Assembly: GCA_029706075.1 (NCBI GenBank)
Contig: JAINUG010000130.1
Coordinates: forward strand, 1,034,383-1,098,382
Direction of reading: 5' to 3'
Origin: Aldrovandia affinis
Taxonomy: Eukaryota > Chordata > Actinopteri > Notacanthiformes > Halosauridae
Length of the DNA: 64,000 nucleotides
Part shown: piece by piece, positions 1-12,399 of the stretch
Position numbering within the stretch: the stretch's first letter is position 1
Layout: every line of letters begins with the position of its first letter
Notes under the pieces: generated by a model
The model's database searches: none
Seen by the model: only the letters and a program-made list of their open reading frames with translations
What the model was told of the DNA's origin: nothing
Translations under genes and position numbers: made by a program

Positions 1-1110
1 ATATTATATATATACTATGAATGTATTTTAATGTCAATTAAATATTTTCTCAACAGAACCTATTTTATGTGGATATGAGTTCAAAAGCCACCCACCCCAG
101 ACTATAAGGCAGAGCATGTGAGTGGGCCAAAGGGAGGAGCCAAGATGATTTTTCATGGAGTGCAGAGTGGATGAGTAATGTCGTAGCATCTGTCTTCTCT
201 CTCGCTCCAACACCACTCCCATACACCAGGCCCACAAGCACACTGGCCCAGCCAGCACACAGCGTACGGTTATGCTAATCACACTTAGCTTACTTTATGG
301 AATTCACAGTTTTTTTGTTTTTGTGATAAAATACACTATGTTCAGGACAGTGATGGAGGGTTATGCTGAACAAGATAGCAGTTACATTATTGCCACCGGT
401 AAAGACTTGACTTTGAAACTTAAAAGACTTACAAAAGCAGGACCCAATGTTCCGTAAACACATTGAGACCAAAGCTAAAGGTGGATATTCATTGCTTTTA
501 TGTGTAGGGTTAATCTTGTCTGTCTGACAATCCAATTGCGTAAGTTTTTGCACAGACAACACATTAAACATGGAGTGGAGCGATTACAAGAGATTTGGGT
601 GGCATTTATTTTGCTCAACTCCACTCACATGCTCTGATATCAAGAATGATTATTCAAAATAAAAATATAAAAAATGAAGTGGTGGTAGGGCAACCTGTTT
701 TAGGAGGTCTCATTTAAAAGGCAGATGGAGAAGAAAACCATGAAGCGATTTAATTCAGCAATCCTTTTAATTTTAATGGGCTTTACTAAAAAAAATGATG
801 CCTTGTATTATGTTTCTTTTGCAAGTGCTTGACAGATTTAGCAAATGAAAGGAAAGTAGGCAATATTTGAAATAACGGCAAAAATTGTAATTTTCTGAAA
901 AGGTAAAATAGCTAAAATATTTTTGTAAAACAAAAATATGTGGCTTAACAAAAGTATTTCAAATGACTACATTGGCAATTTGCCGAAAAGAGAGCTCACT
1001 GACTGTGAAGGTCTGCACAGAAGAGCACTGGTAACTTTCAGCATGGGATTTTCCTTCTCTTATTACCACAGACAACGATTGTGAGGACAGGCAGTCAAAG
1101 CTTAAATTTT
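1..1110. other. Single-copy AT-rich DNA, no gene seen
   Basis: No coding frame, RNA gene or recognisable repeat was found. The open frames here are short and show no family resemblance. The stretch is AT-rich, as is most of the window. Confidence 0.5.
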
Positions 1111-1119
1111 TTTGGGGCC

Positions 1120-1480
1120 GCAGATATTGTAGCGGTCTAACGCACCGTATTTTTGGCGGTCCGATACGGTGTGCACTGCCTGTTAGGTACACAGTTCGAA
1201 ACCCGTCTCTACCAGAGCTGCCACGGTCGTCAGCCCCGTTTGGGGGCGGCATTTGGCTCTCCGCCCCAGGGGGAAGGGGGAGGGTGAGCCGCTCAGGCCC
1301 GCCGTGAAGCACGTAAGGGAGTCTCCAGAACATGTGGGCCAATTCCATCTCGAAGGAAGTGGAATTCACTGCCCTCGGAGAATTAGCTTGCCCTGTAGAG
1401 ACGAGCACCAAACTCGAGTGGGGGGGTAAATAAAAATAAATAGAGGGTGTAATTGGCTACCAAAATGGGATAAAAACGGG
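1120..1480 (+). repeat. tRNA-Leu-like SINE, subfamily 1, copy A
   Basis: A SINE copy reading left to right. The head carries an A-box-like TAGCGGTCTAACG and a B-box-like AGTTCGAAACC, as expected of an internal RNA polymerase III promoter. The ATGGC.GAGCGGTCTAA pattern of the family resembles class II tRNA-Leu. A GC-rich body (GGCGGCATTTGGCT, then CGTAAGGGAGTCTC) leads to the family tail AGGGTGTAATTGGCTACCAA. It shares the anticodon-arm sequence ACGCACCGTAT and the CACGTAAGG body block with the copy at 49.9 kb, which separates it from the copies at 22.4 and 31.0 kb. A target duplication could not be fixed by eye. The 150-codon minus-strand frame across it is a by-product of the GC-rich body. 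Confidence 0.8.
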
Positions 1481-1489
1481 AAAATATTA

Positions 1490-2660
1490 GAAAGAAATAC
1501 AAATTAAAAAAAGATTAAATGTTTTTCATCAGGCCTCTGATGGTTAATTTCTATATATATATTTTCTATAAATGTCCACAGTCGCATTGCATATGAGGCA
1601 TACTGGTATGACGTTAGTGAACAATGGTGAGATGAGCACATAGTTTCCTGTCCATTCCTCTTTAAAACTGAGATTTTAATCATCGACATTTCATTTCAGA
1701 AAACTGACATTGTCTCTTGCTACCAAGAGGCTATGCTACTGCTTATTTTTATTTTATTTTAAATATGGTAGCGTAGCGTATGCACAGTGAAGAAAAAGTC
1801 GGTTTAAATATAGAGAGGGGCAAGATTGATAATAGTAATTCCAAAAAAAGCATTATCGAACTGACATGAGCCATAGTGTACCATTGTAATCAAAGTTCGA
1901 AACGATTATGTTATTGTCATTATTCAAATGTACTTGTCAGATGGGTTAAAAATTGTGGTCAATTTGCTGTGCATGAATTATTGTAATTATTGTATTAATA
2001 TTAATTAATATTGTAATTATAGTCTGGCCACCCACCATCTGCTCAGAAAAAAATTGCCATGAGATAATTAATAATTAATAATTAATATACTGGGCACCCC
2101 TGGTCTAGATGTACATTGCTTTAACATAGCACAATAAGAAACCTGTCATTTCAGAGGCCAATGAATGTAATGTTTAATATAACATAAAATCCCCCCACAC
2201 ACACACACACATACACATTGCACACGTGTACGCACAAACAAACTGATATTTTTATTGCATGTATATATCCATATCTGTGACAGTCTGTGTGGTACCTAAA
2301 GTGTTCACATGAACAGTTGTTGTGCTCTGCCTACAGATTTTTCTGAATCAAGGCTGATGTTTGTCATCCTTGCGGTGTCAGGGGTGTTGGTGCGGCAGTC
2401 AGGCATTCAGCATTCCACTCAGGCACCGGATTCAAAGCCCAAAGTGGGCCGCGGAGAAATACGAGTCCCTGTGTCACATTCAGCTGCTGGTCCTTCATCT
2501 CCTTCTCTCTCGCTCTCGCTCTCCCTATTCCCCTCTTTCTCTTTCAATGACTCAGCCTCACCATGCCTCTGTCCCTCTCTCTTCATCTTTTATCACCCTC
2601 TGCTTTTGCTTTCTTGAAATCTTCTCTCCTGTTTTAAAATTATGAAGTGTCGCCTGCCTT
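1490..2660. other. AT-rich intergenic DNA with a short (CA)n
   Basis: Holds an AT-rich stretch with repeated ATTAATT motifs near 1980-2090, a short (CA)n near 2194-2212 and a (TCTCGC)-rich stretch near 2500-2530. No gene was recognised. Confidence 0.5.
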
Positions 2661-2672
2661 CTTCACACGGGT

Positions 2673-3904
2673 TGTCAGGGAGGTGTCTTTTGAAAAACCT
2701 GCACAGGCAGACAGAGTGGGGCCATCTTTGGTGGGTTTATTGCTCTGTGAGTGAAGCCAGGGCACTTGGTATATGTAGCTGCGGTGAGCCGGTTCCACAC
2801 CCCACAACTTCAGGGTTCTACCTATGAGCTGGAAATTATGGATCATGAAGAAAATAATTATGGTCCATCGGATTCAAGCGGAGGTCAACATGATATGATT
2901 GGCCTTGTCACTTGGTAGCAATGCTCTTGAGCATATTATGCCTCTCCAATTATCAGCTCAACCAACATCTCGGTATAAACTAAGCTGGCTTCCCCAGGCC
3001 CTAGTGATGTTTGATATCGCTGCGATTCTCAACATGAATTGCAACCTTGAAAAGATATCTTGTGGTAGTAAGTGACTAAAACAAAAATATAAAAAGGGGT
3101 CTGTACCTGGCTTCATAGGCGCCGATCCCGTGGGTGCTCCGGGGCCCGAGCACCCACGGGGAAAATTATGCACGGAGCCAAATTTACATTGATTTGATAG
3201 CAAACTCCACCTAGCATACGCTGCGCGGCACCCACGGGCAGAAACATAAATCGGCGCCTATGCCTGGCTTCCACTGGACCTTCCCCCAAATCATAAATTA
3301 TGGGCTAAGAGTGCTCCAAACACTTAAAGTGTGACCTGTTGGTGGCACGAGGCAGATTTTGGTGGAATTCTACAAGTTTCCTTTCCTGTTTCTCTTGGAA
3401 GATCTGGTTCTAATCATACCTCAGCTGTGTATTTTTGCATTTTTGGAGAGAGACAAGCTTGGTTTGGTATCATTTTCTTCCATTTCATCTCTTTTGTGAT
3501 TGTTACATGTCAATTTTGTGTCTAGGATTTAGTTTTTGTTAAGGTAGTTGAACCTAGGTCTGTAGATTGGACATTGAATATTTTGTCTAACTGTTGTAAC
3601 TGAATAAACCAGCTGTTAATTTTAATTGAATTGTGAGTTGTATATTTTGATGAAGGTTGATCCACCAGATTGCTCTACCTATCAACAAATTTGGTGATTT
3701 AATTGATAATTGGTATCCTGTGTAGTAATTATTATATTAAATCAAATAAATGTATTCTACATGTAGGATAAGTGAGGGGTTTAACACGTGATACCACTTG
3801 AGACCAGTATTCAGAGTGCTGAACTTTAAACAAGGGCATTTGACTGTGAAGGCTACTGGATTCAGGGAATAGACCATTTTTATTCTAACTTCACTGTTCT
3901 GACA
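2673..3904 (+). mobile_element. Solo LTR, copy 1 (carries a nested hAT MITE)
   Basis: A 1232-bp element that begins TGTCAGGGAGG and ends TTCTGACA, so its ends form the short inverted repeat TGTCAG/CTGACA with canonical TG...CA termini. It is flanked by a 4-bp direct duplication, GGGT (2669-2672 and 3905-3908). It aligns along its length with the copy at 9308-10467. AATAAA lies towards the right end (near 3603), which suggests plus-strand orientation. No gag, pol or second LTR is adjacent, so it is a solo LTR left by recombination. About 157 bp of its length are the nested MITE and its extra target copy. A 4-bp duplication fits Gypsy- or retrovirus-like integrases; the superfamily is not determined. 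Confidence 0.8.
3114..3262. mobile_element. 149-bp hAT-type MITE inside solo LTR copy 1
   Basis: The ends are perfect 13-bp inverted repeats, CATAGGCGCCGAT. The element is flanked by an 8-bp direct duplication CCTGGCTT (3106-3113 and 3263-3270), the length made by hAT transposases. Inside, CCCGTGGGTGCTC pairs with GAGCACCCACGGG as a subterminal hairpin. It encodes nothing and would depend on an hAT enzyme elsewhere. The second LTR copy has a single CCTGGCTT at 9752-9759 and no insert, which is the empty site. Confidence 0.9.
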
Positions 3905-3961
3905 GGGTATTAAAACCAAAACACGAGCACCTCGATGTCTTCTAACACACAATGCTTTTAT

Positions 3962-4055
3962 ACCTGCTATGTTGCTGTAACTACTACTACTACTGGTCTA
4001 CTCAAACAATGTACTCACCACTGGGCAGGCTCACGCAGTGTTTAATTTACTAGTG
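3962..4055 (+). repeat. Unclassified dispersed repeat, copy 1 (fragment)
   Basis: Shares the block CAAACAATGTACTCACCACT, followed by GGGCAGGCT, with copies near 17.0 and 53.4 kb. Only the right part of the repeat is recognisable here. It begins just after the solo LTR and grades into unique sequence. The class is unknown. Confidence 0.55.
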
Positions 4056-4439
4056 GTGGCTGGTGAGCTTGGAAACGAGGAGGCTGAACCACAACCTGTT
4101 TTCATTTGTTTAGCTTAATTAACAAGCATGCCAATTAATTGAATAACCTGAGTAATCACAAAGCTTCCTCGTATTTGTGTGTTGTAGCATTCTCTTTCTT
4201 CACGTCACGTTAGAGAATATAAACAACGATAACTTAATTCCCTCTGTTAACTGTGTAGCCCACAAGCTTTGAGAAATGTGCAATGAAAGAGTACAATAAT
4301 AAAGGCCAACTCACCAGACCAACTTACGGTTAAGTGTTTGTCTATCGACTTATGACCACTTCCTCTTTCCTGGTGCAGTTTTTCCCTGTTTGGCGTATGC
4401 CATCATGATTTTCTGCACTGCTCTCCTTTAAGTCATTCT

Positions 4440-4500
4440 GCTACTTTGTCTTGAGAAAGGCCACTTGAGGCCGAACCATCAACTCTTATGGGATAAAGAG
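4440..4500 (+). other. Degenerate Penelope-like or hammerhead-like motif (tentative)
   Basis: The segment TTGAGAAAGGCCACTTGAGG followed by CCGAAC and then ATAAAG resembles the ends of some fish retroelements, in which a hammerhead-like core (CUGAUGA ... GAAAC) precedes AATAAAG. Both core parts are changed here, so it would not be active as written. The assignment rests on pattern memory only. Confidence 0.2.
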
Positions 4501-4592
4501 CCCCGGATATGCTCTTTGCTTTCCATCTTTATTTATTTTGACACTGTTCCCCTTGACACATGAAACAATGCCGCTGTTTCTGTGACTGGAGC

Positions 4593-5306
<714 letters not shown>

Positions 5307-6080
5307 ATATACAGTATGCAATGTGTCAGTCAAGCATAGCAAGGCTAGGCTAGTTCTTGGCCATTTAAAACAGTGAAATAATTTAAGAGCACAGCTCCAA
5401 TGCTCACTTGATTCTGACCATGATCAGATTCAACTGCTGATCAGATCACAAACTATCAATGTAAAGCCCATTCCACCAGAACAGTTGCCAATAGGGGAAA
5501 ATAACATACATTAATATTTCAGGCTGGAAAGACATACCTTGAAAAACATTGTAATACAATAAATAAAATGTCAAACTGTTGCCAAAACACAAAGGAAGAA
5601 AAAGTGATCCTTTCTGAGAGAAATGTACACTTAACCGTAATGTATTATGCATACATATGTGCAGTTGTGTCTGTGGTAACTGAGGAGTGAGAAGAGGCAT
5701 TGCGATGAATCCACAGCATTTGTATGCAGTGCTTGACTGGATGTTTGGGCATGCCAGTATGGAGGGTTGTGTGAGTGGGACACAGTCGCCCCTTTTTGAC
5801 TACTGTGGTATACTGCTGTCTGAACATCTCATCGACCTTCATGGCTGCCACCATGAGTTCAGATATACACTATGTATTTATGTGGGCTAATTTGGCAGTG
5901 ATGATTTCTTGTGGCACTTGCAGGGCCCTGTTGTATTGTAGCTGTTATCTCTTGAGCCAGAGACCCAATGACCTCAGAATAACAGGAACAGTGCTTCAGC
6001 CATCACTCTAGTACCTCAAACAGCCCTGAGATGGACATCAAATGAGAGGGATTGTAAACCCTCAACCACACTCTTGGCAG
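5307..6080. other. No gene recognised
   Basis: Short open frames only. Part of 5770-6050 is somewhat GC-richer and could be an old repeat, but nothing in the window matches it and no family was recognised. Confidence 0.4.
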
Positions 6081-6082
6081 GT

Positions 6083-6190
6083 CAGCAGGTCGACAGTGTA
6101 GTAGGATGGTTAGGGAACTGGGCTTGTAACAAAAAGGTTGCTGGTGTGGTTCCCAGGCGGGAACCCTGCTAGTGCTACTACACTCTTAGT
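6083..6190 (+). repeat. tRNA-derived SINE head fragment (common teleost type)
   Basis: An A-box-like GGTTAGGGAACTGGGCTTGT and a B-box-like region GGTGTGGTTCCCAGG match the head of the widespread fish SINEs whose tails end GCGTCTGCTAAATG. The body and tail are missing. The tails at 11.8 and 23.7 kb belong to this general type. Confidence 0.6.
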
Positions 6191-9100
6191 TTATTTTAGA
6201 GCATTAATTATTATAATGTAACAAGACACATCATTGGTAAGAAATTAATGAACTCTTTACATCTGATTTACGCAAAATGCATCATTCATTTCACAATTTA
6301 TCATCTCATGTAATTTCCTCCATTATTCTAAAAGTTAGAAGCACCATTCCTATATTCCGGTAAAGTAGAGTGATTCTGGTTTTACTCATGCAAGGTTGAC
6401 AGCAATCCAAAGAGATTTCATTTCTTGAAATCTCATAACAAACTCCGCAAACAAAATAAATACATTTTAGCCGAGTTCCCAACAGCAGTTTGTTGTCTTG
6501 TTGTTTGATTGTCCGGGTTTGTTTGTTCAAAATGGGAAGTGCATGTGTATCTCTCTCGCATCTGGGGTGTCAAATGGCAGCACTCATGTTTACTAATTTC
6601 AATGCTATGGAAATCTGCCATCTTGCAGAGAACAGCAAGCTTAGTCTGCCACAAAACATTTGTATGCTCAATCTATTAGAATAACACAGCTGGGGTATAC
6701 TTTTGGCATGGATTGCATTGAACATATACAGTATACTCTATTATTTCATGGTATGAGGTTTTAACTGAACAGTGACCTTTCTTTTTGAAAATATCTTACA
6801 AATTATAATTTTTATTAATATATAAAAAATTATATATTTTTTTACATTTATTTTGAACTGCTGTATGTGATCGTATATCCCATCTAAAAACAGTGAGACA
6901 AAAATTCTCAAAGAAGCAAACTTTTTGGACACTTCTTGGATCATCTAATGAAAATAACCCTTACTTTAGTGACATTTTCAGCAAACGTTTTGGATAAGCC
7001 AGCCAGTGGAAATCTCTTTTACCCTGTCGGCAGATAATGACTTGGTATTGAGAGAACTTGCTGACATGTGAAGTACCTTTGCTAGTTTGGCAATACAGAT
7101 TCAGCATGATAGTATGAAGGAAATTCAGGGAGCTCTTGTTTTGCTATAATGGACACTACTCAGCATATTTCCAATACAGAGATGACAGAAATGTGAGCCT
7201 GTGGGTAATTAGTATTTAATGAGGTTTCACAAACAGTATATTTTCAAATGAAGTTGAGAAGACAATCCTGCCAGGCATGAAAGAGATAGTTTAGCCCTGA
7301 TAGTGTCAAGACTACCAATATGAGTGGTGTTTACACCACTGTTCAGGTAAGGTCCAAAAAGAATGCAGTACTGCATTTGGTCTGCTTTAAGCTAGTTCAT
7401 AATTCCATTGAAGTATAGTGCTGGATCTCGGCTTTTTTCTTTTTTGGTTTTCAGCTAAGAAATATCAGACCATCCCATTATGAGGTTAAAAAAAGCTTTG
7501 TTGGACAAGGCAGTCATCACACCATGAATCACTAGTTACACTGAGGTTCCAAAATGTGGCTTTAATGAAGGCTCTAACAACATTGTGCTTCGATGAAAAA
7601 TGCCTAAGGGTGCAGTGAGGTCTCCGCGATACAGAAAGCAATATAAGAAATACACTTCAGCTTTTCTTGTTGTTCTCCAAATTAAGATATTATAGAAGGT
7701 CAATGCCATACCACGGATGCTTCAATATACAGTAAAGACGCAGGCCATCAAATACAGATAATGTGTTGGACAGGAAAATTGAATATTGCACTGCAAGATA
7801 ACCTTCAGGAAGCTAAAACCACTGTCTAGGCATTATCCGAAAATGTGTCTGGTGAGTCAAACAAATTTGAGGAGACTCCAGAGAGAAACATGGGGAGCTA
7901 TTTTGATGGACTATGTGAGGACATGTGACTAGCTGAGTCTGAGTTATTTTAGGAAGCACATTATGCTTTGGATGTCTCAATAAAAACATGGCACAAATCT
8001 CAAGTCAGGTGTAGAGATTGCAGGCAATTGTGAACTTGTTAAAAGTCACCCAAACAAGCACAATTATCTTTGCTAGAGATGATGAGTCATGTGAAAGAGC
8101 CTAATGATGTACAACTCCATTCAAGAACAATATTTCTCAAGTTTCCTGGGACAGTTTCTATTATTTAGGTCATTAAAATAGCACATAACGAAACAAGCAT
8201 TGGTGACAGCATAAATGTATATTGTTAACAATAATGTAGCCACTGCAAGAGGTGTGAACTGCACAGATGACCATACCTGTCACCATTGTTGCTGTGGCAA
8301 CTGTGTTGAAGCCACTGAAACAGGAGTTCAGTGGAACTAGATGGCCTCTGTGGAGTTGGGATTTTGTCTATTGAAAATTAATGCATCAGAAGATTGAGAT
8401 TCCAAGATGCAATCAATGACTTTCATGAACGAAATGAATGCACACACGATACAGCTCACATAGTAGCAGTTTTGTCATTTTGTATGCATCAATGTGGATG
8501 TTGTCTGTTGTTATATTGTTGTGCATATGTTGTGGGTGATGGATGTATTTGCACTGTTTCAATTTGAAGGGTATTTTGACTGAATTAATGGTTTATGCCG
8601 ATGGGTAGGGCGAGGGGTGGGAGATTGAAACCAAGTCATTCTTGTTCTGCTGCTGGTCTATTATAAGGAAGGGATTGATTCCTCAGGGCTTGGTAGGCTA
8701 GCTATATACAATTGGCTGAAAAATTTACGGATTTCTGGATTTCATCACCAGATGCTTTAAAAATGGCAAATTAAATGATTTATGAATGTTATCTCCAGCT
8801 ACTTTTAAATAGGAATGAAGCATCGCTTTGACTGTTCTTTTTTCCTACTATTTTCTTGCACTAAATTATAAACTTGTTTTTTATCTGAAATTGCTTGGCA
8901 GTGTGGCTTTGGAGGGTCACTTTTCATCAGGAAATGTTATCCAAAAGAACAGATTTTTCAATAGTGCTGTGTACCTGCGGGCATAAATGCCTCATCGGTA
9001 CAACGGTGAATTCCATCCAATTTCCGCATTGTCATAACAATAGATTCACACTTGAAATCTCAGCCTATTGAATGTCACAATGACTCTTACAGCAGGCAAT

Positions 9101-9300
9101 GTGTTTGCTTACCAGCTGAGAATATATTATAAACGACCCTATATGAGACCCATCTTTGAACCCCATTACAGATATATATGTATGGTACCAGGCAGTTAAG
9201 GGATCCGGCAAAAATCTGTGCATTTATGTTGTATTATTTATTGTGTTTCACAAGTTTGTTTCTTATTTCCCCCTCAAACACGACATAACATTAAAACCAA
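6191..9300. other. AT-rich single-copy DNA, no gene
   Basis: Three kilobases with almost no open frames above 60 codons. It includes a very AT-rich patch at about 6790-6850. A candidate regulatory block at 8950-9110 is listed separately. No repeat family was recognised. Confidence 0.5.
8950..9110. promoter_or_regulatory. Candidate regulatory block with paired SOX-like sites
   Basis: CATTGT (9027-9032) and ACAATA (9037-9042) are two SOX-type HMG-box motifs in inverted orientation four bases apart, within non-repetitive sequence of mixed composition. Paired SOX sites are typical of dimer-binding enhancers. Conservation cannot be tested here, so this is a motif-based guess. Confidence 0.2.
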
Positions 9301-9307
9301 TATCACC

Positions 9308-10467
9308 TGTCGGGAAGGTGCATTTTAACCATCCTGCGCAGGCAGACAGAGTGAGGCCATATTTGGCGGGTTTATGGCTCTGTGAGTGAAGCCAGGGCAC
9401 TTGGGTTGGTGAACCAGTGCCACACCCCACAACTTCAAGTTTATACCTACAGTGAAGCTTAGTATTATGGATCATGGAGAAAGTAATTATGGCCCGCCAG
9501 ATTAAATTGGAGGTCAACATGGTATGATTGGCTTCTTCAGTTGGTAGCAATGCTCTTGAGCCTATTATGCCTCCCCAAATATCAGCTCAACTAACACCTC
9601 GGTATAAATGAAGCTGGCTTCACCACGCCCTAGTAATGTTTGATATTGCCACGATTCTCAACATGAGAGGAACATATCAAGGGCAACCTTGAAAAGAGAT
9701 ATCTTGTGGTAACAAGTGACCCAAAACAAAAACATAAAAAGGGAGTCTGAACCTGGCTTGGGCTGGAACTCCCCCAAATCGTAAATTATGGGCTAAGAAG
9801 GGAGTGAGCCAACTCCCCCCCCACTCAACACTTAAAGTCTGACCCGCTGGTGACACGATTTTAGATTTTGGTGGGAACTCTACAAGTTTCTGTCCTGTTT
9901 TCTCTCTTGAAAGATCTGGTGCCAGCCAACACCTTGCCTGCGTGTGTTTGTTCTTGGAGAGAGACAAGCTTGGTTTGGTATAATTTTCTTCCATTTCATC
10001 TCTTTTGTGATTGTTACATGTCAATTTTATGTTTAAAAGTTAGTATTTGTTAAGCCGGAATATCCACTTTGGAACTTACGTCTTTCGCGGCCAGATGGGA
10101 GCGAAGCTTGACGTGGTATGAGCAAGCTTGTGAAATGGTAGTGATTGGACGTTGAATGTTTTGTCTAACTGTTGTAACAGAATAAAGCAGCTGCTAATTT
10201 TTATTGAATTGTGAGTTGTATATTTTGATGAAGGTTGATCCACCAATTTGCTCTGCCTATCAATGAATTCTGTGATTGAATTGATAATTGGTATCCTTAT
10301 TATATTAAATCAAATAAATATATTTTGCATGTAGGATAAGTGAGGGGGTTTTAACGTGTAATACCACTTGTGTTCAGTATTCAGAGTGCTGAACTTTAAA
10401 CAAGGGCATTTCACTGTTAAGGCTACTGGATTCAGAGAATAGACCATTTTTATTCACTGTTCCGACA
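9308..10467 (+). mobile_element. Solo LTR, copy 2 (without the MITE)
   Basis: A 1160-bp element starting TGTCGGGAAGG and ending GTTCCGACA, with inverted ends TGTCGG/CCGACA. It is flanked by a 4-bp duplication CACC (9304-9307 and 10468-10471). It matches copy 1 block by block: GCAGGCAGACAGAGTG, GTGAAGCCAGGGCACTTGG and GTAGGATAAGTGAGGGG occur in the same order. It lacks the MITE seen in copy 1 (single CCTGGCTT at 9752-9759) but has about 60 extra bases near 10060-10135. No coding part of the retroelement adjoins it. Confidence 0.8.
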
Positions 10468-10778
10468 CACCCAACATACAGAAGACCAGGTGCCACAGAT
10501 ATGCTAAAGTGTTTTGGATCCTTGAGGGGGCAAACAATACCAGCTGAATTCTGCAAAATAACATCCATCCAAGAAATATAAAAAGGTTTCAGTCTGAATA
10601 CCCTGATACTGAATGATACCCTAAGACTCAATTACTATGCAACAGAGCATGTTTCCCAATCTACATAAAGCAGAGTAAACAGAATCAATTCAAAATGTCA
10701 CCGGGGTTCATTTTCAAAAAACCTTTTGATGTTTTTCCAGAACAAAATCTGAATAATTATACATTATACAATGTATGC

Positions 10779-11205
10779 AGGTAACTGCCAAAATAAAGGA
10801 CACACTTGAGTAAATGAAGGATACAAAGCATATTGAAAGCAGGTGCTTGCACACAGGAGCCATTCCTGAGTTAATTAAGCAATTAGCATCCCATCATGCT
10901 TAGGATCATGTATAAAAATGCTGGGCAGGCCCAGTTGCCCATTATTTTGGCTACCCTGGCTAGAAGAAGAGATTTCAGTGACTTTGAAAGAGGGGTGATT
11001 GTCGGGCATGTCTGCGCAACTTGCAGATGCTTCATGAGGAACGGAACGGAAGTCTGAGGGAAAGACATCATCAACCCGGGGCAACTGTGGTCAAAGGAAT
11101 ATGATCCTTGACCGTGATGTTCGTCCATTGGTTTGAGGTGCAAGGCAAAACGGATGAGCAATTCTGAACCAGTTGACTGCAAATATCAATCTTGGGAGAG
11201 AGCAA
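10779..11205 (+). mobile_element. Internally deleted Tc1-like transposon, copy 1
   Basis: Starts with the Tc1-family inverted end CAGGTAACTGCCAAAATAAA and runs through the usual leader (ACACTTGAGTAAATGAAGG, CCCATCATGCTTAGG) into the transposase N-terminal region (GTGACTTTGAAAGAGGGGTG). Compared with the copy at 37.3 kb, pieces of the coding region are missing (after GTCGGGCATG and before GTCTGAGGGAAAG), and the copy stops after the GACTGCAAATATCAATCT block. The catalytic domain and the right end are absent. It cannot make transposase. Confidence 0.85.
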
Positions 11206-11371
11206 GAGTTTTAGTTTAACAGTACACCATGGTAAAATGTATTAAATTAAAAGCTTAATTGAGTCAAGTTGTTTTTGATTGATACACTCCTTTCTAATAT
11301 ATATGGTTGCAACTGTTTATACAAAACAAACTATTTTTACACAAAATATTCAATGTTAAATCAACAGACAT

Positions 11372-11572
11372 AGGCTTACAACCCTAACAAATACTAAATC
11401 CTAGACATAGAAATGATACCAAACCAAGTCTTTCCCAAAACGCAGACACAAAGCAAATGAGCCCAAGTGTGATCCAGGACCAGATCTCCCAAGAATCAAA
11501 CCCTAGAATTGTCAGACTAAGCTCTGAGCCACCAACAGGTCACAATTTAAGTGTTTGAGTAGGGGGGGGGGC
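11372..11572 (-). repeat. Inverted fragment of the 1.1-kb LTR family
   Basis: The reverse complement matches the middle of the two solo LTRs: CAAACACTTAAATTGTGACC, GTTGGTGGC, AGATCTGG, CTTGGTTTGGTATCATTT and CTAGGATTTAGTATTTGTTA appear in the same order. It keeps about 200 bp and has neither terminus, so it is a fragment of a third copy. A G9 run at about 11562-11570 lies at one edge. Confidence 0.7.
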
Positions 11573-11639
11573 TGTCCCTGCAGCAAACAAACCACCAAAC
11601 TAGGCGAAGCTGATAAAATATTCAATTTGCAAAGGACCA

Positions 11640-11860
11640 AATTTATTTATTTAATGTTTATTTGAGTAGGGACAGATACAAAAAACATTAACAACACACT
11701 GATGTCCTGTATCAAACCATTAGTTTAAAATGGCATGTCGTATAGCTTATAAAAATATCCAGCTGTATAAATGGATTGTATGTAAAGAAATGTAAACTGT
11801 GTAAGTCGCTCTGGATAAGAGCATCTGCTAAATGCCTAAAAATGTAAATGTAAAACAGGA
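11640..11860 (+). repeat. SINE/L2-type 3' tail fragment
   Basis: The segment from about 11755 contains ATCCAGCTGTATAAATGGAT and the common fish tail GTAAGTCGCTCTGGATAAGA, GCATCTGCTAAATG, followed by a degenerate (AAATGTA)n end. This tail is shared by L2-clade LINEs and the SINEs they mobilise. The head is missing. Just upstream, TTATTTAATGTTTATTTGAG looks like another old dispersed repeat. Confidence 0.75.
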
Positions 11861-12134
11861 ATAATATTAAGGTAATATTAATATCAAGGTTTGTAGAAGA
11901 ACACTAGTCTGTGCCTACAGCAAGCAAACTAATAACACTCTAGTTTACAGCTATAATGATACTGTAGTGCTGTACAGGTATAATAATAATGTAGTGTACA
12001 GGCATAATGAATTTTTGAACACATATTTTAATGAAATATTCATGTTATTATTGTTGTTTTTGTAAACCTCCAAATTCTTTTTTTCCTGTCCCATCTGACA
12101 TCAAATTCAAATTGCAAAACCAGTACTTTGCTTT

Positions 12135-12345
12135 CTTTTTTCTTTCTTTATATTTTTTCCCAATTTGGTGGTCAATTGTACTCTCTATTGACCCAATTCC
12201 CCAGCCCCCCTCCTTTGAGACATAACTCATCTAGCCTCCGCCTGTGATTTCGATATACACCCGCAGGGAATCTTTCTGTGCATGCGGCGAGCTCGTGTCG
12301 GTTTCCCTTCCCCCTCCCCCTGGGGCAGGCAGCCAGCCCCCGAGA
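12135..12345 (-). repeat. tRNA-Leu-like SINE, 5'-truncated copy E
   Basis: In reverse orientation the family tail is visible (CCAATTTGGTGGTCAATTGT, CTCTATTGACCCAATTCCCC), followed by body blocks (GGCGAGCTCGTGTC, CCTTCCCCCTCCCCCTGGGG). The tRNA-like head that should lie on the right is absent. It is more diverged than the copies at 22.4 and 31.0 kb. Confidence 0.65.
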
Positions 12346-12399
12346 GCCCCTGAGTGCCTTTACCGGTTGCACCCTCCAGGGGGCGCAAAACCAGTCCTT

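Noticed and set aside
959..1411. A 150-codon minus-strand frame
   Set aside because: Most of it crosses the SINE at 1.1 kb; frames in other copies of the same SINE do not match it.
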